A DNA stretch of 64,000 nt, taken from contig NZ_JAQQTE010000001.1 in assembly GCF_028561565.1 (NCBI RefSeq), positions 677,717-741,716 on the forward strand, written 5' to 3'. This DNA comes from Gilvibacter sediminis. Lineage in GTDB: Bacteria; Bacteroidota; Bacteroidia; Flavobacteriales; Flavobacteriaceae. The position numbers were made by a program, and so were the translations under genes. Positions 27,540-36,169 of this stretch are shown one piece after another; position 1 is the first letter of the stretch; each line of letters opens with the position of its first letter. The notes beneath the pieces are model-generated. The model ran no database searches. It was not told where the DNA came from and saw nothing but the letters and a program-made list of their open reading frames with translations.

Positions 27540-28255
27540 TGCATGTCACTACGCCTGCACTGGTTATTTCTTCTTTAAAATACGGCGAGGCCGACCTGAT
27601 CGTAAAGTGCTATACGCGGCAAGCGGGCTTGAAATCTTATTTGCTTCGCGGCGTGCTCAAAAGCAAAAAAGGTAAGCTTAAAAAGGCGCTCTTTTTACCC
27701 TTGAGCCTTTTGGAGATCGAGGCCAATCACAAAGACAATCGCAATTTAGAATACATCAAAGAGGCGCGACTCTTAGTACCTTATCAAGAGCTGCACACCG
27801 ATATCATCAAACAGACCTTAGTGATGTTCCTAGCAGAGATGCTGCAGCATTCCATTCAAGAAGAAGAACCCAACAAACCGCTCTTTGACTATTTAGCCGA
27901 GTCTTTTGTATGGCTAGATGAAGCCAAGAGCTACGCCAGTTTTCACATTGTTTTTTTGTTGCAATTGAGCCGATATTTGGGCTTTTATCCAGACGATCAG
28001 GCCATGGAACTGCCTTGTTTCCATTTACTTGAAGGTAGATTCACCGAGCCGGTCATTGACCCCATGTGCAATTGCGATGAGGTGGTGAGTCATTTTAAGC
28101 AGTTTTTCGGTATAGATTTTGATGCTTCTACAAGCGTCAAAGTGCCAAAATCAGGCCGATTGGAGGTGTTAAATTTGCTATTGAGGTATTATCAGCTACA
28201 TTTGCAAAATTATAAAGCACCCCAGTCTTTGACGGTGTTGAATCAACTGTTTTAG
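27539..28255 (+). CDS. recO: DNA repair protein RecO
   Basis: A 238-residue recombination mediator acting with RecR/RecF to load RecA. The N-terminal OB fold starts TTPALVISSLKYGEADLIVK and a helical C-terminal domain contains the CNCDEV segment, which replaces the four-Cys zinc site of some RecO proteins. Its ATG overlaps the porZ stop (TGATG), so expression is coupled. Confidence 0.94.
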   Translation: MHVTTPALVISSLKYGEADLIVKCYTRQAGLKSYLLRGVLKSKKGKLKKALFLPLSLLEIEANHKDNRNLEYIKEARLLVPYQELHTDIIKQTLVMFLAEMLQHSIQEEEPNKPLFDYLAESFVWLDEAKSYASFHIVFLLQLSRYLGFYPDDQAMELPCFHLLEGRFTEPVIDPMCNCDEVVSHFKQFFGIDFDASTSVKVPKSGRLEVLNLLLRYYQLHLQNYKAPQSLTVLNQLF

Positions 28256-28259
28256 TTTC

Positions 28260-30665
28260 ATGCGAAATACCCTGTTTGCGCTCTTATTTTTGGGGGGATT
28301 AACGCTGTGCAACGCCCAGACAATTCAGGTGGTTAGTGATGCTGACCAACAACCTATTTCTGGGGTGGCCATCTATACCTTCAGCAAAGATTTTGCGACC
28401 ATTACAGATTTGGACGGAAAGGCCAATCTGGATGCGTTTCCGCAAAACGAGCCCATTATTTTTCAGCATATTTCGCACAGTACGCGTCAACTCAGAAAAT
28501 CGCGTATCATTCAAGAGAACAATCGCGTAGTACTTACCCAAGATTCCGATCAATTGGATGAGGTAGTACTCTCCGTGACCAAGTTTGTTCAAGACAAAAA
28601 AGACATTGCCCAAAAGGTATTGACCGTGTCTCAAAGGGATGTGAGTATGTTCAATCCGCAGACCTCTGCAGACCTTTTAGAAACCAGCGGCCAGGTCTAT
28701 GTCCAAAAGAGTCAATTGGGTGGTGGAAGCCCAATGATCCGTGGATTTTCAACCAATCGAGTTTTAATTGCTGTGGATGGAATCCGCTTTAACAACGCCA
28801 TATTCCGTTCTGGAAACGTACAGAACGTCATCTCCATTGATCCCTTTACCGTAGAGCGCACGGAGGTTATCCTCGGCCCCGGTTCTGTGGTTTACGGCTC
28901 CGATGCTGTGGGTGGGGTAATGAACTTTTTTACCCAAAGACCTGGATTTTCTTTTGTAGATGGTATGTCGCTCTCTGGGAATGCCTTTACACGTTATTCT
29001 ACGGCCAATAATGAAAAGACGGGTCATGTCGATTTCAATATCGGCATGAAAGAATGGGCCTTTCTAAGCTCGGTTACTTTCAGTGATTTTGACGATTTGA
29101 GAATGGGCTCTCGCGGTCCGGATGATTATTTACGCCCAGATTTTGTGGAGCGTATTGGTGGAGCCGATGTGATCTCAACCAATGATGATCCTGAGGTGCA
29201 AGTAGGAACAGGCTACAGCCAATTCAACCTGATGCAAAAGGTGCGTTACAACCCGAGTGCGCGTTGGGATTTTGATCTAGGCCTATTCTACACTTCAACA
29301 GGAGATGTACCGCGCTACGACAGACTCATCCGAAGAAGAGAAGGACAATTGCGCTCTGCCGAATGGTTCTACGGACCACAGGAGTGGTTAGCCACCAAGC
29401 TGCAGGTGCAGCACAAGGCAGAAAACGGCATTTTTGATGAGGCTAAATGGATCGGAAGCTTTCAGCAGTTTAAGGAAAGCCGCCACGATCGTGACTTTGG
29501 TTCAGACATTCTCTTTGAAAACTTTGAGCGCGTTGCAGCCATTAATACCAACTTGAACTTTAACAAGCAGATCGGTACGGCCAGTCTGTTTTACGGAGCA
29601 GAATACGTCTACAATAAGGTCTTCTCTCGCGGGCAACAAGTCAACATTCTAGACGGCAGTAGTGCGGCAACTGCAGCACGATATCCGGATGGATCCACTT
29701 GGCAATCTATTGCAGCCTATACCAGTTTGCAGTGGAAGCTAAGTTCGCAACTGAATTTTCAAGGCGGACTGCGCTATAGCCATGTGCTCTTGAATGCGGA
29801 TTTTGACAATACCTTCTTTGACTTGCCTTTTGACCAAGCGGAGATCAATACAGGGGCCTTTACGGGCTCGGCTGGATTGGCTTGGAATCCTAACCCTACC
29901 ATCGGTTGGAAGTTGAACTTCTCTACTGCCTTTAGAGCGCCAAACATTGATGATGTAGGGAAGGTCTTTGATTCAGAACCCGGTTCTGTAGTAGTGCCTA
30001 ATCCAGACTTGGAACCTGAATATGCTTATAGCGGAGAATTGGGTGTCACACTGAATTTTGAAAATGTAGTTCAAATTGACGCCACTACTTTTTATACGCA
30101 TCTAGACGATGCCTTGGTACGCCGAGACTTTAGTTTAGACGGCCAGACGGTCATTGATTATCAAGGCGAGCCGAGTAACGTACAAGCCATCCAAAATGCC
30201 GGAGAAGCCCGCGTTTACGGTTTTGAAGCCGGTTTAAACATCAACTTTACAGATTACCTCCGCCTGAGATCTCAATACAGCATTACCGATGGCTATACGG
30301 AGGAAGATGACGGTTCAGAAGCGCCAATACGCCACGCTGCGCCTCCTTTTGGAAACACCCGCTTGACCTACCGCGGAAAGAAATTAACCTTAGACGCTTT
30401 TGTGGAATACAACGGCCAGTTTGACTTTACGGATCTCGCTCCGAGTCAACAAAACAATGCTTTCCTCTACGCTTTGGATGAAAACGGCAACCCCTTTGCT
30501 CCAGATTGGGTAACCCTAAATTTTGGGGCACAATATCAACTCAGTGAAGCCCTACTCTTTACGGCAAATCTGGAGAACATCACCGATCAGAGATACCGTC
30601 CGTATTCTTCTGGAATTGCTGCTCCAGGGAGGAATTTGATTATGGCTGTTAAGTATTCTTTTTAG
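28260..30665 (+). CDS. TonB-dependent receptor, heme/hemoglobin-receptor type
   Basis: An 801-residue outer-membrane receptor: signal peptide ending CNAQ, a short carboxypeptidase-regulatory-like domain (residues 20-95), a plug (QKSQLGGGSPMIRGFSTNRV, VLIAVDGIRFNNAIFRSGN, VVYGSDAVGGVMNFF) and a 22-strand barrel ending in Phe (VKYSF). The plug sequence resembles heme/hemoglobin receptors, so iron or heme uptake is likely but unproven. It begins four bases after recO. A perfect 11-base hairpin begins at the last base of its stop codon. Confidence 0.92.
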   Translation: MRNTLFALLFLGGLTLCNAQTIQVVSDADQQPISGVAIYTFSKDFATITDLDGKANLDAFPQNEPIIFQHISHSTRQLRKSRIIQENNRVVLTQDSDQLDEVVLSVTKFVQDKKDIAQKVLTVSQRDVSMFNPQTSADLLETSGQVYVQKSQLGGGSPMIRGFSTNRVLIAVDGIRFNNAIFRSGNVQNVISIDPFTVERTEVILGPGSVVYGSDAVGGVMNFFTQRPGFSFVDGMSLSGNAFTRYSTANNEKTGHVDFNIGMKEWAFLSSVTFSDFDDLRMGSRGPDDYLRPDFVERIGGADVISTNDDPEVQVGTGYSQFNLMQKVRYNPSARWDFDLGLFYTSTGDVPRYDRLIRRREGQLRSAEWFYGPQEWLATKLQVQHKAENGIFDEAKWIGSFQQFKESRHDRDFGSDILFENFERVAAINTNLNFNKQIGTASLFYGAEYVYNKVFSRGQQVNILDGSSAATAARYPDGSTWQSIAAYTSLQWKLSSQLNFQGGLRYSHVLLNADFDNTFFDLPFDQAEINTGAFTGSAGLAWNPNPTIGWKLNFSTAFRAPNIDDVGKVFDSEPGSVVVPNPDLEPEYAYSGELGVTLNFENVVQIDATTFYTHLDDALVRRDFSLDGQTVIDYQGEPSNVQAIQNAGEARVYGFEAGLNINFTDYLRLRSQYSITDGYTEEDDGSEAPIRHAAPPFGNTRLTYRGKKLTLDAFVEYNGQFDFTDLAPSQQNNAFLYALDENGNPFAPDWVTLNFGAQYQLSEALLFTANLENITDQRYRPYSSGIAAPGRNLIMAVKYSF

Positions 30666-30900
30666 ATACTTTTTTCATCGATAAAAAAGTATCCAAAAAA
30701 TCTAGCGACACAAACTCGCATTTGCAAAACTACGCCAACCGCCTCCACAGATACATTGGAGGCTCCTGGGCTTAACAGCCCAGATCGGCACAATGCATCT
30801 TCTTGCCACCTGCTGCTGGCTTGTTTTGCTAAAAGCTCGCTTGAGAGTCGCGTGATCAGGTAATTAATATATTATCGATGCGGTGGGAGGTGTTTAATGC
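30665..30900 (-). repeat. Modular palindromic intergenic repeat, copy E (divergent)
   Basis: Starts with a perfect hairpin GATACTTTTTT / AAAAAAGTATC (30665-30675, 30683-30693) around CATCGAT. It continues with AAAAAATCTAGCGACACA, two small hairpins (CCTCCA/TGGAGG and CTGGGC/GCCCAG) and the shared end CTGCTGCTGGCTTG...GAGAGTCGCG. The flanks match copy D at 34.4 kb, but the central AGCTGTTC/GAACAGCT hairpin is replaced. It covers most of the gene-free stretch to 30947. Confidence 0.65.
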
Positions 30901-30947
30901 TGTCTAATTATTAGTTATCTTCAATTCGTTAATTAATACATCCCCGT

Positions 30948-31553
30948 TTGCAATTCTTTTACAAAGGCCCTAAGAAGCATTACAACTCCATTGATTTCTT
31001 TAGTGGCTGTGCCATTTTTGTGGGCTTTGCGGCGTTTATTTTCTTTCTGACCCTTTTAGATGATATTGAAGATTTGGGCGATCACGCCTTTGAGATCATC
31101 ATGTTCGTTATTGTTGCTGGAGTGACTGTGGCTGGAGTGTTTCAGAAAAAAGCCAAACTGCACAACACCAGATTGGTGATAAAAAATGATGTCCTCCGCG
31201 TGAAAAAGGAGCTCACCATTCCTATGGAAAAGATCAGGCTGGACCTTTATAAAAAAGATGGAACCTTTGTTCGATATCACCTGTATGATACGCAAGCTAA
31301 GGTGGCTATCTATTCTATTTATGAAGATGATCTTTCTAGATTCATCCAAGAAAATTACGCGGATATTACCTCAGAATATACCGTAGACAAAACAATGGGA
31401 GGCGAATCTGTCTCAACCCTTGTAGCTGGCACACGCACCTTGTCTTATAGTCTTTCCACGGGTAAATACACCATTTCCGAGAATGAAGAAACCGTATTGG
31501 ATCAGCTTCCGGAATTCTACAGCTATGACGGTAAGTACAAGGGTAAGGCTTAA
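30948..31553 (+). CDS. Membrane protein of unknown function
   Basis: A 201-residue protein with two N-terminal helices (about residues 19-40 and 47-66), then a soluble beta-rich domain. No ATG precedes the first helix and an in-frame TAA lies at 30930, so the TTG at 30948 is the most likely start; an internal ATG would lose the membrane segments. The organisation, two helices then a PH-like beta domain with LVIKNDVLRVKKELTIP, is common among small bacterial membrane proteins of unknown role. Confidence 0.68.
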   Translation: MQFFYKGPKKHYNSIDFFSGCAIFVGFAAFIFFLTLLDDIEDLGDHAFEIIMFVIVAGVTVAGVFQKKAKLHNTRLVIKNDVLRVKKELTIPMEKIRLDLYKKDGTFVRYHLYDTQAKVAIYSIYEDDLSRFIQENYADITSEYTVDKTMGGESVSTLVAGTRTLSYSLSTGKYTISENEETVLDQLPEFYSYDGKYKGKA

Positions 31554-31567
31554 AACTTAATCAGTGT

Positions 31568-32416
31568 TTAACCGTAGATATCACTAAAGTCAGCGACTTC
31601 TACCACCGTAACCCCTAAGTTGTCCATAAGATTATTGACGGCGGGTTCGGGCTTGTCTTTGTTGACGTACCAAACGTTCATAGGTTTGCCGAGTTTATTG
31701 AAATAACGGCGGCGTTCAATCAGCAGCCAACGCAAAAAGACCTCGTCAGATCCGTAACCCAAACCAAAGATGATCACGGGTTTGTTGAACCATATGTCCA
31801 ACCAGGTCATATGGCCTTGCCATTCGCCTTTTCTGTGGGTATTGTCCAAACGTCCGGCTCCTGTGGTGATGAGTTCACGAGCGCGCTCAGCGGCTCCCAT
31901 ATAATCAGTGAGGCCCAATCGGATCGAATCAAAATAACGCACGTCTCCATGCACCTTCCAAATGCCAAAACCGCCGCAGGGTTTTGTCAATTCCTCAAGG
32001 CTGTAATAAGACTTCCAAGGGTAAAAACGAGTAAATCCTTTAGACTCGATATGATGGATCTTTGCGCCAATAGAGGTTTCAAAACCCGCATCAAAATTGG
32101 TGGTGAGCACAGGAGCGTCGTGTTCTTGGGCGAGCTCCATCAAGCGTTTATGAACACTCAAATCGGCTCCTGGCTTTAATTGAAGACTTTTCACCACGCG
32201 TTTTTTGACATTGGTGCGTGGCTTCGCATAGAGTTGGATCAGATCATAAACCTCGGTATTGGAAAGTTCATCTACCGGAAAGGCAATGCGCTTGTCTCCG
32301 GCATCAATCAGTAACTGCTTCCAAGAGGGCATAATGCCTGCAGCCAGGTTTGGACCGTTTCCTATTAAAAAAGCGGCTTCAGGGTTTTTTACTAAAATTT
32401 TTTTTATGGCTTTCAT
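31568..32416 (-). CDS. SIR2-like domain protein
   Basis: A 282-residue protein with SIR2-type NAD-binding features: FLIGNGPNLAAG...SWKQLL at the N-terminus (residues 17-36), TTNFD (105-109), a catalytic-type His in KVHGD (154-158) and a late IIFGLGYGSDEVFL segment. It has no zinc-binding Cys set, so it is closer to the SIR2-like NADase/defence type than to deacetylases. No partner gene (TIR, Argonaute or similar) is adjacent. It could be a stand-alone defence or NAD-binding protein. Confidence 0.72.
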   Translation of the reverse strand: MKAIKKILVKNPEAAFLIGNGPNLAAGIMPSWKQLLIDAGDKRIAFPVDELSNTEVYDLIQLYAKPRTNVKKRVVKSLQLKPGADLSVHKRLMELAQEHDAPVLTTNFDAGFETSIGAKIHHIESKGFTRFYPWKSYYSLEELTKPCGGFGIWKVHGDVRYFDSIRLGLTDYMGAAERARELITTGAGRLDNTHRKGEWQGHMTWLDIWFNKPVIIFGLGYGSDEVFLRWLLIERRRYFNKLGKPMNVWYVNKDKPEPAVNNLMDNLGVTVVEVADFSDIYG

Positions 32417-32458
32417 AGACTATCCGTTTGTCTTTTTAACTGAGCTCTGACTTAATAT

Positions 32459-32513
32459 CACGGACTAGTCCGTGCACCTTTTCTGTTACTTTTTTCATTG
32501 CCAAAAAAGTAAC
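32459..32513. repeat. CACGGACTAGTCCGTG palindrome plus adjoining hairpin
   Basis: A perfect 16-base palindrome (32459-32474) is followed by a perfect 11-base hairpin GTTACTTTTTT / AAAAAAGTAAC (32485-32495, 32503-32513). The palindrome core GGACTAGTCC recurs near 58.0 and 60.06 kb. The rest of the gap to 32828 contains T/A-rich sequence and a GAGTCGCAGGCC stretch with no open frame I trust. Confidence 0.65.
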
Positions 32514-32828
32514 CAAAAAGTCTAGCCGTACTTAAAATGTCATTTATCACATTTCCTCTTACGAAGTAAATGTGATAAACCCCTCGGTTTTTCTGAGTCG
32601 CAGGCCGCTCCGCGTCCTTCTTGCGACATCGAATCGAACAAACCTCGGTTGCCATGGGTAGCACGGCGTTTATGGAATCAGAAAGTAAAATAAAAATAAA
32701 AGAAAGCAACAGCGTATAACTACTTGAATTGAAGTAACAAAAAAACCGCTTTATCGTCTCAATAAAACATCCGAGGCAACTATTGAGGCAAAATTTACGT
32801 CTTATATCCGGATGCAAACAAAACCATC

Positions 32829-34328
32829 ATGAAACAAATCTTTTCCATTTTACTTACCGCAGGAGCCCTATTGGCCTCCGCCATTGCAAACGCTCAAGGG
32901 TATCAAGCCACAGTTGTGGATGCTAAAACAGGGGAGCCTGTTCCTTTTGCAACCGTTCAGACGGGAGAACACAGCGGAACCATTACCAATGATGAGGGCG
33001 TCTTTGCGCTTTCTGAGTCTCAAGTAGCCAAGTTACAGGACAGTATTTACATCTCCTCCATGGGCTATGAGAAGATGGGATTGTGGATTGATGCCAATGC
33101 GCCGGCGCAGATTCAGCTGCCGCAAAAGACCAATGAATTGAGACAGGTTTTGATCACTGCTGAGGATTTAGATGCTGATGAGATCTTGGAGCGCATCAAA
33201 GCCAATATGGCCGACAACTACAAAGCGCCTCTAAGCCGCTATAAGTTCTTTTTTAGACAGAGTGACTACACCAATATGGAGCAATTGCAGTTTACGGTTA
33301 AAAAGAGCAGTATTCCCGAGTTGAACCAAGAACTGATGAATCAGATCACGCGTGCGGCCGCTCAAAACGAGTGGTACTACCGCGAGACCTTGGGAGATTT
33401 TTACGGTAATTACAACGGCTTTAAAGTCTCGGTTGACAAAGCTGCAGAGCTTTATGATAAGAACAAAGATGTGTCCTTAGACGGCCTTTCTGACAAGCTG
33501 GAGCGTATCTTCCAAGAAAACGTAAAGCGCGATTCTTACCTAAAGATCAAATCAGGGATCTTTGGTACTAAGGTGCAATTGGATTCCGCCAAGAATGCAG
33601 AGAGCGCTGAGCCAGATCCTATTGTGACTGTGGAGACTGAGAACACCCAAAGACCCGATCACACCGCTCAGGTCACGGCGCGTTTGGATGAGCTTTACAC
33701 CCAATTGTTTTTCAATGAAGACACGGAGTTGGACTTTTTAGAGAAGTCTAACCGTTATAAATGGGCGCTTGACGGCTATACGTTTATCAATGGAGAGCCG
33801 GTATGGATCCTGCACTTTACGCCTAAGGGGAAAAAGGATTTTGAGGGCACACTATATGTAAATACAGATGATTATGCGATTATGCGTTTGGACTTTACCA
33901 ACGTGCGCCCAACCAATAGTTTTGGGCTGTTAGGGATCAAATGGCGCCGTAATGTACTGCGTGGTAAGATGCTCTTTACTGCGGATGAAAACGGTCACTA
34001 CCGCCCACAATACCTGGAGCTGGAAGACGGTGAATACACCTCTGTGGACCGCCCGCTTAAGGTGATAGAAAAGAACAAGAATGTTAAAGGCCGCCGCAAG
34101 CAAAATGAGCTTTCTATGGATATGCTCGTAGCCGTAAATAGCTTGACTAAGTATGAGTTTGTGGTTTTTGATGCCGAGTCTATAGATGAAGGGGTTTACG
34201 CTAGCGCTAGGCCGAGTTCTGGGATTCAACCCACTTATTTAAGTGCTTATGATCCCGAGTTTTGGAGTGGTTATAATATACTTGAGCCGAATCAAGCTAT
34301 TCAGAGTTTTAAAGTTCTTGAAGAATAG
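32829..34328 (+). CDS. Carboxypeptidase-regulatory-domain outer-membrane-associated protein
   Basis: A 499-residue protein with a signal peptide (ending ANAQ near residue 23). An N-terminal carboxypeptidase-regulatory-like (CarbopepD_reg_2) domain follows (YQATVVDAKTGEPVPFATVQ, residues 25-100), then a long region with a beta-rich C-terminal half. The order resembles DUF5686-type or related Bacteroidota envelope proteins, but there is no full barrel. The function is unknown. It lies between two repeat-filled gaps. Confidence 0.8.
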   Translation: MKQIFSILLTAGALLASAIANAQGYQATVVDAKTGEPVPFATVQTGEHSGTITNDEGVFALSESQVAKLQDSIYISSMGYEKMGLWIDANAPAQIQLPQKTNELRQVLITAEDLDADEILERIKANMADNYKAPLSRYKFFFRQSDYTNMEQLQFTVKKSSIPELNQELMNQITRAAAQNEWYYRETLGDFYGNYNGFKVSVDKAAELYDKNKDVSLDGLSDKLERIFQENVKRDSYLKIKSGIFGTKVQLDSAKNAESAEPDPIVTVETENTQRPDHTAQVTARLDELYTQLFFNEDTELDFLEKSNRYKWALDGYTFINGEPVWILHFTPKGKKDFEGTLYVNTDDYAIMRLDFTNVRPTNSFGLLGIKWRRNVLRGKMLFTADENGHYRPQYLELEDGEYTSVDRPLKVIEKNKNVKGRRKQNELSMDMLVAVNSLTKYEFVVFDAESIDEGVYASARPSSGIQPTYLSAYDPEFWSGYNILEPNQAIQSFKVLEE

Positions 34329-34374
34329 TCTTTAACCTTCACAATTGGTCATTTAACCTTATTCTTTCTTCTTT

Positions 34375-34705
34375 TATGATACTTTTTCCATCGATGATTA
34401 CTTAAGGAATAATGTCCAGTGGACATTAAGACTGAAGTACCTCCAAAAAATCTAGCGACACACTTTCGACTCTAAAATCTACGCTACCCTCAGCCACAGC
34501 TGTTCAGAGTTCGCTCTCGGCTATGCCGTTCGCTATTCCGAACAGCTTTCTGCCTATCTGCTGCTAGCTTGATTTTTACGAGCCGAAAGTGAGAGTCGCG
34601 TTATCAGGCAAATATTTTGTTATCGATACGGTGGGACGGTTTGAATAAATCTTCTGCCCATCTGCTGCTAGCTAGATTTTTACGAGTCGATAATGAGAGT
34701 CGCAG
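34375..34705 (-). repeat. Modular palindromic repeat, copy D, with an internal direct duplication
   Basis: Copy on the minus strand relative to those at 56-60 kb. Components in + order: TGATACTTTTTCCATCGATG, a palindrome AATGTCCA-G-TGGACATT (34411-34427), AAAAAATCTAGCGACACAC, then the central hairpin with arms AGCTGTTC (34498-34505) and GAACAGCT (34540-34547). The terminal part is present twice: 34548-34600 and 34652-34704 are near-identical direct repeats 104 bases apart. With the terminator at 34721 this fills the gap to the DUF2383 gene. Confidence 0.75.
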
Positions 34706-34720
34706 CTTAAAGACATAAAA

Positions 34721-34746
34721 AAACCGAAGCTGTTGGGCTTCGGTTT
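34721..34746 (-). terminator. Terminator of the DUF2383 gene
   Basis: Arms AAACCGAAGC (34721-34730) and GCTTCGGTTT (34737-34746), 6-base loop; reading on the minus strand the stem is followed by a T-run. Confidence 0.85.
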
Positions 34747-34772
34747 TCTGTTGGAATATATAGGCTAGTGGC

Positions 34773-35264
34773 CTAGAATGAATTGACGACTTCTTCTACG
34801 GCTTCCAAGTTTTTTACGTCTTGCAAACTGTTTTTAATTCCGTCCATTTGTTTGTTGAGCATGCTGCTTACTTCTGGACTAAAATTGGTTTCTTCTAAGG
34901 TGTTGGAATAAGTGTCCAAGCTGGCCTTTTCTCCGCGGATGCATTCGTTCAAGATAGATTCGTCCGTGGTTCCGCTAATAAAAGCGCGGGTGTCCATCCA
35001 GCTGCGGTGTAGGGCTGCTTTGGTTGATCCGCTAGAGACGGGGGTCTCATTCATGCTTCTAATTTCTCTGTCCAACTCATTGGCGAACTGTGAGCGTTGC
35101 GCTGCACGTCGCTTTAAGAATTCGGTGAGATAATCATCTTTGGCCAATTCCATAGCTTTTTTGTATCCAGCCTCGGCATCATAGGTACGTTCCAAGAGGT
35201 CGTTTAGACTGTTTACTTGATTGTCGTGAATGTTTTCTTTTGCTTTTTCTAAAGTCGTCTTCAT
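34773..35264 (-). CDS. DUF2383 (PA2169-type) four-helix protein
   Basis: A 163-residue all-helical protein. It shows the family's first helix (LNDLLERTYDAEAGYKKAMELA) and the conserved ILNECIRGEKASLDTY segment with Glu residues typical of a ferritin-like bundle. Relatives are often stress induced. It is preceded by a sequence matching an E. coli-type sigma-70 promoter rather than the local TAnnTTTG type, and followed by a terminator, so it is monocistronic. Confidence 0.88.
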   Translation of the reverse strand: MKTTLEKAKENIHDNQVNSLNDLLERTYDAEAGYKKAMELAKDDYLTEFLKRRAAQRSQFANELDREIRSMNETPVSSGSTKAALHRSWMDTRAFISGTTDESILNECIRGEKASLDTYSNTLEETNFSPEVSSMLNKQMDGIKNSLQDVKNLEAVEEVVNSF

Positions 35265-35304
35265 TTTCTTTCTTCTTTTTTAGATTAATAATCAATTCAT
35301 CTAT

Positions 35305-35333
35305 AGTATAACAGCCAGAAGCCCTCATGTCAA
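35305..35333 (-). promoter_or_regulatory. TTGACA-N17-TATACT promoter-like sequence
   Basis: On the minus strand TTGACA (35333-35328) and TATACT (35310-35305) are separated by exactly 17 bases, 40 bases before the DUF2383 ATG. The -35 matches the classical sigma-70 consensus fully and the -10 at five of six positions, unusual for Bacteroidota. Confidence 0.45.
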
Positions 35334-35410
35334 GTATTTAGAGGGGTTTAGCAAAGGTTTAACGGAATGGGGTGGGTATGTTAAGGGGTTTTAAGAAATT
35401 TTTGGAGAAA

Positions 35411-35483
35411 GAGCTTTCCGCTGACGCGGGTACCAAACTTAAACGTCCACCGGACGTTTAGTTTTTTCAAAAACATCGTTTGG
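35411..35483. repeat. GCGGGTACC...GTCCACCGGAC hairpin repeat, left copy
   Basis: Contains CGCTGACGCGGGTACC, then a perfect hairpin TAAACGTCC-ACC-GGACGTTTA (35440-35460) followed by GTTTTTTC. A related unit occurs at 56782-56860 on the other side of the accessory island, with the hairpin arms changed to CGAACATCC/GGATGTTCG but the same ACC loop. Confidence 0.65.
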
Positions 35484-35513
35484 TAAGGTGATGAATTTAT
35501 GGTGTCATACTTT

Positions 35514-36032
35514 TTAGAACACTTGAATGTCATATCTAAAATTGACTTTTATACTAAATCGCTCAGTTATCACCCTAAATGAATCAAGATTTTCACCCTC
35601 AACACAAAGAATTTCTTGTGGTTCAATAATAATGCTCATTGGGGAATTAAACTTATAACCAAGAATATCATTAATGAAATTTTTAGTAGAGTACTCAAAT
35701 CTCATGGGTCTTTTTAGTTTAAGGGCATCTTGCACTTCCACTAAAAAGTTAGTTCCATTTAGCTCTTTAAAAAAATCTGTTTCTCGCGAATCTACCATTA
35801 ATTCGTCGGAATTAGCGAATTGTATAAAACTGTCAAAACTGGGCGTCAGTTGATTGAATGAATAAAATTCTGAAAACGATTTTTTTATAAAATATCCTCC
35901 AAATCTACAGTTGGTATTTTCTTCACAGTAGTGGGACAATAATCTGTACGTCTCAATAATTACACGATAACCATGATCTTCTCGTGTATAGTTAAATCCT
36001 CTTCTCCAGTATATTAAATCTCGTTTTGACAT
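35514..36032 (-). CDS. Protein of unknown function at the island edge
   Basis: A 172-residue soluble protein, rich in Phe, Tyr, Asn and Ser, with no signal peptide. I recognise no family. It is on the same strand as the restriction operon, 137 bases beyond the HNH gene; that gap holds an imperfect 10-base hairpin (36097-36106 with 36117-36126) and a CCACTGGATGTTCGGG stretch resembling half of the repeat hairpins. It may be island cargo rather than part of the operon. Confidence 0.65.
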   Translation of the reverse strand: MSKRDLIYWRRGFNYTREDHGYRVIIETYRLLSHYCEENTNCRFGGYFIKKSFSEFYSFNQLTPSFDSFIQFANSDELMVDSRETDFFKELNGTNFLVEVQDALKLKRPMRFEYSTKNFINDILGYKFNSPMSIIIEPQEILCVEGENLDSFRVITERFSIKVNFRYDIQVF

Positions 36033-36169
36033 AAGTAAATTCTATTACTAAATTGTTGAACCGTCGCGCTGCGCTCAAACAACCACTGGATGTTCGGGTT
36101 CTTTGAAATGTCGCTCTCAAGGAACCTAATGCTGCTATTCGGGCGTTTAAAGTTGAGGAAGAGTAGGGT

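Noticed and set aside
32458-32817. Minus-strand open frame of 119 codons
   Set aside because: It runs across a palindrome and hairpin of the dispersed repeats, has no family features and odd composition; treated as chance.
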